Of a stretch of DNA of 36,904 bases, positions 32,014-36,904 are shown piece after piece. Numbering within the stretch: the stretch's first letter is position 1; each line of letters begins with the position of its first letter. The DNA comes from Chloroflexota bacterium (GTDB lineage Bacteria; Chloroflexota; Anaerolineae; UBA4142), in contig VGOB01000022.1 in NCBI GenBank assembly GCA_016865935.1, forward strand, positions 1-36,904, in the 5' to 3' direction. A program made the position numbers and the translations under genes. The notes under the pieces are model-generated. The model was given only the letters and a program-made list of their open reading frames with translations. It was not told where the DNA came from and searched no databases.

Positions 32014-32123
32014 CAAATGACAAATGGCAAATGACCAAATGACCAAATGACAAATGATCAAATGGCAAATGGCAAATGGCAAATGACAAATGACCAAATG
32101 ACAAATGATCAAATGGCAAATGA
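31993..32123. repeat. 18-unit CAAATGR array spanning a gene junction
   Basis: Eighteen CAAATG-headed units, thirteen of 7 bases and five of 8, fill 131 bases. The array contains the stop codon of the ROK kinase gene and all candidate start codons of the following GT2 gene. Because every unit carries an ATG, starts occur in all three frames. Confidence 0.9.
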
Positions 32124-33087
32124 CAAAATCGATCTTTCGATTGTGATCGTTAGTTACAATGTGCGGGAGTTGTTGGCGCGCTGTCTCAAGTCAGTGGACA
32201 GTGGGCAGTGGACAGTGGACAGCAGGAATCTGATCGCTGACCACTGTCCACTGTCCACTGAGATCTTTGTCGTTGACAACGCGTCGTGCGATGGCAGCAC
32301 GGTGATGGTGCGCGAGAAATTTCCGAGCGTCCATTTGATCGAAAACGCGGAAAATCGCGGTTTTGCCGCCGGCAACAATCAGGCGTTTCCGTTGACGCGC
32401 GGGCGTTACGTGCTGATGCTCAACCCGGATACCGAAGTGCGCGCGGGCGCGCTAGAGACGCTCGTGCGATTTATGGACGCGCATCCACGTGCAGGCGCGT
32501 GCGGCGGCAAGTTGCTGTACGGCGATGGAGCGTTTCAACATTCCGCGTTTGCATTTCCGACGCTCGCGCAAATCTTTCTGGATTTCTTTCCACTGAATTG
32601 GCGGTTGATCGAATCGCGATTGAACGGGCGTTATCCGCGCGCGTGGTATGCGCGCGGCGCGCCGTTCCCAATCGATCATCCGCTCGGCGCGGATTTTCTA
32701 GTGCGGCGCGAGGTAGCAGAGCAAGTCGGCTGGCTCGACGATCGATTTTTTATTTACTGCGAAGAGATTGACTGGGCGATGCGGATCAAGCGCGCGGGCT
32801 GGCAAATTTGGTGCGTGCCGCAAGCCGAGATCGTGCATCACGAGGCGAAGAGCACCAGCCAGTTTCGCGAGGCGATGTTCATCGAGTTGTGGCGCGCGCG
32901 CGCGCGGTTGTTCCGCAAGCATTACGCGCGCGCGTTTCGTTTTGCCGCGCAGTGGATCGTGCGCGTGGGGTTGTGGAATGAAGCGCGCAAGGCGTGCGCG
33001 GCGGCGCGGCGCGGTGAGGTGACGCAAGAGGAACTGGCGCGGCGGCTTGACGCGTATGGTCAAGTCTGGCATAATGTTACTGGCTGA
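32047..33087 (+). CDS. Glycosyltransferase family 2, rhamnosyltransferase-like
   Basis: A GT-A enzyme of up to 346 aa. LSIVIVSYNVRELLARCL begins near residue 30, followed by EIFVVDNASCDGS, ENRGFAAGNNQ, LMLNPDTEV (metal-binding DxE/D region) and a late FIYCEEIDWAMRIKRAGW. The pattern is that of the WbbL-like rhamnosyltransferases. The start is uncertain: in-frame ATGs at 32047, 32062, 32083, 32098 and 32113 all lie in the CAAATG array and none has a clear ribosome-binding site. ATG 32113 would give the most usual N-terminus. A 70-base heptamer hairpin (32192-32261) inserts about 20 residues between helix 1 and strand 2. Confidence 0.8.
   Translation: MTNDQMANGKWQMTNDQMTNDQMANDKIDLSIVIVSYNVRELLARCLKSVDSGQWTVDSRNLIADHCPLSTEIFVVDNASCDGSTVMVREKFPSVHLIENAENRGFAAGNNQAFPLTRGRYVLMLNPDTEVRAGALETLVRFMDAHPRAGACGGKLLYGDGAFQHSAFAFPTLAQIFLDFFPLNWRLIESRLNGRYPRAWYARGAPFPIDHPLGADFLVRREVAEQVGWLDDRFFIYCEEIDWAMRIKRAGWQIWCVPQAEIVHHEAKSTSQFREAMFIELWRARARLFRKHYARAFRFAAQWIVRVGLWNEARKACAAARRGEVTQEELARRLDAYGQVWHNVTG
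32192..32261. repeat. Heptamer array forming a 17-bp perfect hairpin, inside a CDS
   Basis: Ten 7-base units: four CAGTGGA-type and one CAGCAGG, two unrelated units, then three CCACTGT/CCACTGA units. CAGTGGACAGTGGACAG (32206-32222) and its exact reverse complement (32244-32260) make a 17-bp stem with a 21-base loop. The block is in frame in the GT2 gene. Confidence 0.9.
33047..33075 (+). promoter_or_regulatory. Sigma70-type promoter for the accessory region
   Basis: -35 TTGACG (33047-33052), a 17-base spacer and -10 CATAAT (33070-33075), overlapping the last codons of the GT2 gene. A start near 33082 would leave about 35 nt before ATG 33117, with AGGAGG at 33105-33110. It marks the likely boundary between the polysaccharide operon and the toxin-antitoxin/WXG region. 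Confidence 0.6.
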
Positions 33088-33116
33088 CGCCTCTGGCGAT
33101 CCGCAGGAGGGATTGA

Positions 33117-33413
33117 ATGAGCATTCAAATGGTGATCGAATTATCTGATCGTCAAGGGACGCAAACGATTCTCAGCGCGCTAGAGGCATACAAAGCCCGT
33201 TTGCGCCTGAGCATCGCGCGGACGAAACGCCGGCTCGGTGAATTTGAAATGCGCTATCACGCGACAACCGATCATTTTCTGAAAGAGATGGCGGCGGAAG
33301 ACTTGGTCGGCGGCGATTTGGAATATGTGGAATGGGCGGGCGAGGCGAAACTATTGAAAGGATTGGCGTCCGAGCTGGGAGAACTGGAACATGCCCGTTA
33401 CCAACTTCCATGA
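33117..33413 (+). CDS. Small helical protein, antitoxin-like
   Basis: A 98-aa, mostly helical and charged protein with AGGAGG six bases before the ATG. Residues 20-60 look like a coiled coil (LEAYKARLRLSIARTKRRL), followed by AAEDLVGGDLEYVEWAGEAKLL. I have a memory of similar small proteins with an EYVEWAGEA motif preceding TumE/DUF6516-like toxins, but cannot confirm this. A short frame that may be a toxin remnant overlaps its end (33391), and an MNT/HEPN pair follows. The function is not established. Confidence 0.65.
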   Translation: MSIQMVIELSDRQGTQTILSALEAYKARLRLSIARTKRRLGEFEMRYHATTDHFLKEMAAEDLVGGDLEYVEWAGEAKLLKGLASELGELEHARYQLP

Positions 33414-33465
33414 GTACGCCAAGTCCATCACTGATCTCTTGGGGTATTCCAAATGGCTCAGTTAG
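33391..33465 (+). pseudogene. Possible remnant of a toxin gene (24 codons)
   Basis: ATG 33391 opens a 24-codon frame (MPVTNFHEYAKSITDLLGYS and four more residues) that overlaps the end of the antitoxin-like gene by 23 bases and stops at 33465. The overlap geometry and the N-terminal pattern are what one expects for the second gene of a toxin-antitoxin pair, but the frame ends at once. It may be the 5' end of a deleted toxin gene, or a chance frame. Confidence 0.35.
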
Positions 33466-33881
33466 TCTCCACGCAAAAAAAACGAATCGTATCATCCCCG
33501 CGACGCAAATCGCAGAATGGCAAACGCGTCATCCCCGCGATCACGCCGATTGGGAGCGACGCGCCCGTCAGCGAGACACTGCCCAAGGCGGTGCGCCGCA
33601 TCGCGCGCGCTTTGCGTCCCCAGAAAATAATTCTCTTCGGTTCGTACGGCTATGGCAACCCCGATCCCGATAGCGATGTAGATTTGCTCGTCGTGATGAA
33701 GACGCGCGCGTCGAGCGCGGATCGTTCGTGGGCGGTTTCACGGCTGTTGATTCCACGCCCCTTCCCAGTTGATATTTTGGTCAGAACACCACAAGAGATC
33801 GCGCGGGCGTTGCGCGGGGGCGATTTCTTCATTGACGAGATCGTGTCACAAGGACAGGTGTTATATGAACGACGAACTTGA
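33453..33881 (+). CDS. MNT-type minimal nucleotidyltransferase (antitoxin of a HEPN pair)
   Basis: A 142-aa protein with the minimal nucleotidyltransferase fold. The helix-turn FGSYGYGNPDPDSDVDLLVV has the complete G-S-x10-D-x-D motif, and the third acidic residue is in FPVDILVRT. In MNT/HEPN modules this protein inactivates the HEPN partner, in studied cases by AMPylation. The N-terminal 35 or so residues are a basic, low-complexity extension absent from the family; they are encoded by sequence with a 12-base direct repeat (33492 and 33529). The true start may be further in. It overlaps the HEPN gene by 17 bases. Confidence 0.85.
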   Translation: MAQLVSTQKKRIVSSPRRKSQNGKRVIPAITPIGSDAPVSETLPKAVRRIARALRPQKIILFGSYGYGNPDPDSDVDLLVVMKTRASSADRSWAVSRLLIPRPFPVDILVRTPQEIARALRGGDFFIDEIVSQGQVLYERRT

Positions 33882-34251
33882 TCCGCTGGCGTGGATAGCA
33901 AAAGCAGAAGGCGATTACGAAATGGCGCGTTTGGCATTGCGCCGCAAAGAGCCGTTGACGGACAGTTCGTCTTTCCACGCGCAACAATGCGCGGAGAAAT
34001 ACTTGAAGGCAATGCTGGTCGCGCGCGGGAAAGCGTTTCCCAAAACGCACGATTTGATTTTGTTGAACAATTTGTGCGCCCAGACGGGAATCTTCGTTGG
34101 GATTGATCCCAAGCAACTCAACACGTTGTCCGATAGCGCGGTGCGCTCGCGTTATCCTGGCGCGGCGCAAACAGTGGACGAAGCGCGCGCCGCGCTGGAG
34201 ATTGCTAAAGCCATCCGCAAATTCGCGCGCAAGTTCTTGAACGTCAAATGA
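33865..34251 (+). CDS. HEPN-domain protein (toxin partner of MNT)
   Basis: A 128-aa, all-helical HEPN-domain protein: LAWIAKAEGDYEMARLAL, then SSSFHAQQCAEKYLKAML and FPKTHDLILL, ending with VRSRYPG. HEPN proteins with an R-x4-6-H motif are ribonucleases; here the nearest Arg-His pair (ARGKAFPKTH) is spaced by 7, so nuclease activity is uncertain. The 17-base overlap with the MNT gene is typical of this two-gene system. ATG 33865 is chosen because residues upstream in this frame are out of phase with the family. Confidence 0.85.
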   Translation: MNDELDPLAWIAKAEGDYEMARLALRRKEPLTDSSSFHAQQCAEKYLKAMLVARGKAFPKTHDLILLNNLCAQTGIFVGIDPKQLNTLSDSAVRSRYPGAAQTVDEARAALEIAKAIRKFARKFLNVK

Positions 34252-34266
34252 TGGAAAGGAGTTGCG

Positions 34267-34539
34267 ATGCCCCAGGCGATTGCCAGCCCCGATGATTTGG
34301 AACGTTTTGCGCGCGAACTCAAGCAGTTCAACACTCAGTTGCGCGATAGTGTGGCGCGGTTGAACGGACAGTTTGCCAACCTGGGTGATACGTGGCGCGA
34401 CCAAGAGCATCAGAAATTCGCGCAAGAGTACGAGCAAACGATGCGCGTGCTGGCGCGGTTCAATCAAATTGCGGATCAGCAGATTCCATTCTTGATGAAA
34501 AAAGCGCAACGGATTCGCGACTATCTGACGCAGCGGTGA
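34267..34539 (+). CDS. WXG100-like small secreted protein
   Basis: A 90-aa helical hairpin protein of the ESAT-6/WXG100 type: helix 1 (about residues 9-38), a turn with LGDTWRDQEHQKFA in which W43-x-D replaces W-x-G, and helix 2 (about 44-88). WXG100 proteins are exported by type VII secretion systems, often with larger LXG or effector proteins. GGAG lies upstream of the ATG. It directly precedes the HEXXH protein, which it may accompany. No EccC/FtsK-type ATPase is found in the window. Confidence 0.75.
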   Translation: MPQAIASPDDLERFARELKQFNTQLRDSVARLNGQFANLGDTWRDQEHQKFAQEYEQTMRVLARFNQIADQQIPFLMKKAQRIRDYLTQR

Positions 34540-34549
34540 GGATGGCGCG

Positions 34550-35515
34550 ATGAGTTCAGCGAATGTTCGAGCGATCCACGCGCTTGATGATTTCAAAGCC
34601 GCGCTCGCGCGCTTTGGCAGCGAAGCGCAAGATGCCTTGGGCGCGGCAGCGCAAGAAATTCAGCGCACGCTTGATTGGCTTGCTGAACGCGCGAATCATT
34701 GGCGCAACGAGGTACGACGGCGCGCAGAAGCCGTGCGCCAAGCCGAAGCCGCGCTCGCGCGCTGCCAGGCATGCCGCCCGCCGCGTGATTGCAGCGCGTA
34801 CCAAAACGCGCTGCTCCAAGCGCGCGTGCGACTGCGTGAAGCGGAAGCGGAATTGAAAAACGTTCAGCAATGGACACAGCTTGTGCAACACGCGGTTGCA
34901 GAGTATCAACGCGAAGCGCAGCGCTTGGCAGCGGTGTTAAGCGCGGACTTGCCGAAAGCAAGCGCGTTGTTGGGTAACAGCGCGGACATTCTGCAATCTT
35001 ACGCGGCGATGGGCGCGCCATCGGTCGGCATCCCATCAGACTTTACTGCCGCAACGCAAACGGGGATTGGCGCGCAACAAGGATCAGGCGGCGGCGCGCA
35101 AGCCACCGCACTCGATCAAGCGCTGGCGGAGTTGGAAAAGATCGAGACAGGGCGCTCAATCGTTCAAGCGATCCGCGCGCGCGGGACGCAGGTACGTTTT
35201 GGCGAGGCGACTGAAGGCGCGATCGCGCATTTTGATCCGCGCGCGAACGAAATCGTGATCAGCGAAACGTTGCGTGACGCCACGCCAAGCGTGTTGAGCG
35301 CGCACTTGGCGCACGAGGGCACGCACGTCAAGTGGAGTCGGAGCGATTCGATTGACCAAGAATATCATGCGTTCAGCGCGCAAGCCGAGGTCTGGAATCG
35401 GTTAAAGGCAAGCCATACGGACGAGCAATGCGACTGGGTTTCGTGGATGATTTCCCTGGGGGAGCGTGACGCCAAGAACATCATTCGGCGTTACTACCCT
35501 GGCTTGCCCGAGTAG
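34550..35515 (+). CDS. Putative type-VII-like effector with C-terminal HEXXH zincin domain
   Basis: A 321-aa protein in two parts. Residues 1-165 are helical and charged, with heptad-like stretches and a cysteine cluster (CQACRPPRDC, about 74-83), like an export or pairing domain. A Gly/Ala/Gln linker (about 165-185) leads to a C-terminal domain with LSAHLAHEGTHVKW, where H255-E-G-T-H259 fits a zinc-protease HEXXH site. E271 or E280 in QEYHAFSAQAEVW could be the third ligand, as in gluzincins of the ImmA/IrrE type. I do not recognise a named family. The neighbouring WXG genes suggest a secreted metallopeptidase toxin. It is followed by a possible immunity or chaperone gene. Confidence 0.65.
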   Translation: MSSANVRAIHALDDFKAALARFGSEAQDALGAAAQEIQRTLDWLAERANHWRNEVRRRAEAVRQAEAALARCQACRPPRDCSAYQNALLQARVRLREAEAELKNVQQWTQLVQHAVAEYQREAQRLAAVLSADLPKASALLGNSADILQSYAAMGAPSVGIPSDFTAATQTGIGAQQGSGGGAQATALDQALAELEKIETGRSIVQAIRARGTQVRFGEATEGAIAHFDPRANEIVISETLRDATPSVLSAHLAHEGTHVKWSRSDSIDQEYHAFSAQAEVWNRLKASHTDEQCDWVSWMISLGERDAKNIIRRYYPGLPE

Positions 35516-35525
35516 GAGGTGAATG

Positions 35526-36137
35526 ATGCCAGAAATAACCTTTGTTCCGTTTCACACGGCGCGGCTTGAAACGCCGTACACTTTTCTCTACCCTGCGGGC
35601 TGGCAAGCGCGCGAAATCGCGACGGATGGTGGCGCCGAAATTTTCATTGCGGGACCTTCCGATCCCGCTGGAACGTACGCGGTTTCCTTCACGGTGCGGA
35701 TGTCCCGCGGTGCGCGAGAAACGCCTGATGTCGCGGCGATGGCTTTGCTTGCGCGTTATCGTTCCGCCCCAGGTTTCCGCGAACTGGGTCAAGCGCGCGG
35801 GGTGGTGGCGGGTAGCCGCGCAGTTGAGGTGGGAATTTCGTACCTGGCTCCTTTGCCGCTGAATAACATCAACGCGCGACCGACGCCAATCACCGAGCGA
35901 CACGTTTTCCTCGTGCAGCGCGATCAATTTTTTGAATTACTCTACGCCGCAACTGGGGCAGAGTATCCGACGTGGCTGCCTGCTTTTCAAACTCTGATCC
36001 AAACCTTTACTTTTGAGACACAAGTTGAACACGTTGCATTTCTGCCGCTCATAGCGATTCCCACACCGCAGTATGCGCGCGAAGAAGCAGTGGAATACGA
36101 GACCAAGCGGGATGAGAGCGATGAGCAACCTGGGTAG
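35526..36137 (+). CDS. PsbP/DcrB-like protein, possible partner or immunity protein
   Basis: A 203-aa soluble protein with an N-terminal pattern TPYTFLYPAGWQAREI and alternating beta strands (YAVSFTVRM, VEVGISYL), and FVLLYAA-like strands followed by a C-terminal helix. It resembles the Mog1/PsbP/DcrB fold. It has no signal peptide. Members of this fold serve as lipoproteins, effector chaperones or immunity proteins (DUF1795/DcrB). AGGAGG (35514-35519) is 6 bases before ATG 35526 and only 3 before ATG 35523, so 35526 is preferred. A role in handling the HEXXH protein is inferred from position only. Confidence 0.6.
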   Translation: MPEITFVPFHTARLETPYTFLYPAGWQAREIATDGGAEIFIAGPSDPAGTYAVSFTVRMSRGARETPDVAAMALLARYRSAPGFRELGQARGVVAGSRAVEVGISYLAPLPLNNINARPTPITERHVFLVQRDQFFELLYAATGAEYPTWLPAFQTLIQTFTFETQVEHVAFLPLIAIPTPQYAREEAVEYETKRDESDEQPG

Positions 36138-36336
36138 TACGGCAACCGATTTGCATACAAACTGGCGGCGCCTGTGCCAGAAGTGGGAGTACACCAAAAC
36201 ACTGTGGAGCGATTCCGTGCGCCGCGGTTTTGAAGACGACTACTGGACGCCGCTGGAAAAGCAGACGCAAGCGACGCAGCGCGAGATGGAGCGCTTGGCG
36301 CAGGTGATTGCCCAGGCGCAACGAAGTATCAAATAG
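36121..36336 (+). CDS. Second WXG-like small protein
   Basis: A 71-aa helical protein with LHTNWRRLCQKWEYTKTLW at residues 11-29, then SDSVRRGFEDDYWTPLEKQ and a second helix. Its W-rich helix-turn-helix hairpin resembles WXG-type export partners but without a canonical W-x-G turn. It overlaps the preceding gene by 17 bases. ATG 36112 (three residues longer) is equally possible. It is followed by a coiled-coil protein gene after 12 bases, which suggests one operon. Confidence 0.6.
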   Translation: MSNLGSTATDLHTNWRRLCQKWEYTKTLWSDSVRRGFEDDYWTPLEKQTQATQREMERLAQVIAQAQRSIK

Positions 36337-36348
36337 TGGAGGTGTTCA

Positions 36349-36732
36349 ATGTCCGAACATGAACTCATTCATCAAGAACGTGAAATCTTGCGCGCATTCC
36401 GCCAAACAACTGGTGCGCGTGTGAAGGCAGAAACCGACGCTGAAGCACAGCGCAAAGCTGAACTGAGCGCGGCAGAGACTAAATCCCAGAACGCGCAAAG
36501 ACAGGCGGAGGCAGAGCGCGCTAAAGCCGAAGCAGAGGCAAAATCCCTGATTCTAACGGATTCTGTGGTCACTCTCGGTAGCCTCCCATTGAAGCAGACA
36601 CCAGGAGATTTTGCAACCAGTTGTTGTGATACACCAAGCCGTTCAACTTGTGGGCTGGCGATTGGTATGTGGACGCGCCCAGGGTGCGCGGACAATAGGG
36701 CAGGAAGTTGTGCAACAAGACCCATCCTCTGA
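36349..36732 (+). CDS. Coiled-coil protein, truncated by an insertion element
   Basis: GGAGG (36338-36342) precedes ATG 36349. The first 66 or so codons give a strongly helical, Glu/Ala/Lys-rich coiled coil (MSEHELIHQEREILRAFRQ, then AEAQRKAE and AEAERAKAEAEAK). From about 36545 the base composition changes and the frame continues only by chance to a stop at 36732, through sequence that on the other strand encodes a transposase end. The original gene was probably much longer, perhaps a membrane or ATPase component of the WXG cluster. Confidence 0.55.
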   Translation: MSEHELIHQEREILRAFRQTTGARVKAETDAEAQRKAELSAAETKSQNAQRQAEAERAKAEAEAKSLILTDSVVTLGSLPLKQTPGDFATSCCDTPSRSTCGLAIGMWTRPGCADNRAGSCATRPIL

Positions 36733-36904
36733 CCGCATATTCTGCGGTCATAAGATGGCCGTGAAAATACTTGGCGGCCTGATGTCAGGACACATTTGGC
36801 AAAGCGGCTTCCAAGTCTAGGGTGCACTGTGGGTCCAGCCACTGCCATAACCTAGAGTCGGTTTTCAATAGCAGGAGAATGGCGTTGACCAAACTCACTT
36901 CCCA
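36569..36904 (-). pseudogene. Decayed transposase, C-terminal part (insertion element)
   Basis: On the minus strand, one frame from the window edge to the stop at 36571-36569 reads like the end of a transposase: TDSRLWQWLDPQCTLDL, then HQAAKYFHGHLMTAEYAVRG, WVLLHNFLPYCP and NNWLQNLLVSASMGG. It is interrupted by an in-frame TGA (36787-36785), probably from a CGA arginine codon. The family was not recognised with certainty. Low CGCG content also marks it as foreign. One element end should lie between about 36545 and 36568; the other is outside the window. Confidence 0.6.

Noticed and set aside
31993..32123. CRISPR-like repeat array
   Set aside because: Units are 7-8 bases without spacers and no cas gene is near, so it is a simple tandem array.
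36560..36732. C-terminal half of the frame starting at 36349 as a real protein domain
   Set aside because: It is out-of-frame sequence of the insertion element; composition changes abruptly and the other strand reads as a transposase end.
1..36904. tRNA, rRNA or known riboswitch genes
   Set aside because: No cloverleaf with conserved arms, rRNA stretch or familiar riboswitch core was recognised by eye; a covariance search could change this.

Overview
This is a high-GC window (strikingly rich in CGCG/GCGCGC) from a bacterium that most resembles a Chloroflexota member of the Anaerolineae type. That assignment is inferred from gene content and style: a lipoprotein with an Ig-like domain and a Pro/Thr-rich linker, GT-C proteins with C-terminal beta-sandwich domains, a DUF5989-type peptide, WXG-like genes in a plausibly monoderm setting, and very dense operons with 1-17 base overlaps. 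No rRNA or tRNA gene or CRISPR array was recognised.

Layout. (1) 1-1966, minus strand: the start of a fused ADP-forming acyl/acetyl-CoA synthetase, cut by the window edge. It is divergent from the rest, and two back-to-back promoters lie at 2125-2200. (2) 2264-33087, plus strand: about 31 kb of surface-polysaccharide genes. They encode a lipoprotein, a Wzz-like chain-length protein, a TPR protein, two Wzy/WaaL-type polymerase/ligases, a MurJ-family flippase, and several GT4, GT2 and GT-C glycosyltransferases. They also encode three methyltransferases (one MetW-like), a carbamoyltransferase module (SxtJ-like, carbamoyltransferase, DUF5989, SGNH hydrolase), three polyprenyl-phosphate sugar-1-phosphate transferases, an epimerase, a GHMP heptose-type kinase, a GmhB-type phosphatase, an LPG-synthase-like membrane protein and a ROK sugar kinase. 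Together they could build, modify (O-carbamoyl, perhaps O-acyl, methyl), flip and polymerise one or more heptose- or deoxysugar-containing glycans. (3) 33117-36560, plus strand: an accessory region behind its own promoter. It holds a small antitoxin-like gene with a possible toxin remnant, an MNT/HEPN toxin-antitoxin pair, and a WXG100-like cluster with a 321-aa protein ending in an HEXXH zincin-like domain, a possible partner protein, a second WXG-like protein and a coiled-coil protein. (4) 36545-36904: the end of a decayed insertion element that interrupts the coiled-coil gene.

The most unusual structure is a set of about 20 short tandem arrays, almost all with a unit of exactly 7 bases but each with a different word (for example GAAGGAT, AAAATCG, CTGAAYA, GTTTCAC, GGCGGTC, CAGTGGA). 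They sit at gene junctions, where they often supply start codons, stop codons and Shine-Dalgarno-like sequence, and also inside reading frames. Several are built as two inverted halves that would fold as hairpins. They recall the short tandemly repeated heptamers (STRRs) of cyanobacteria, but here each locus has its own word. This and the WXG/zincin cluster are the two most promising leads.
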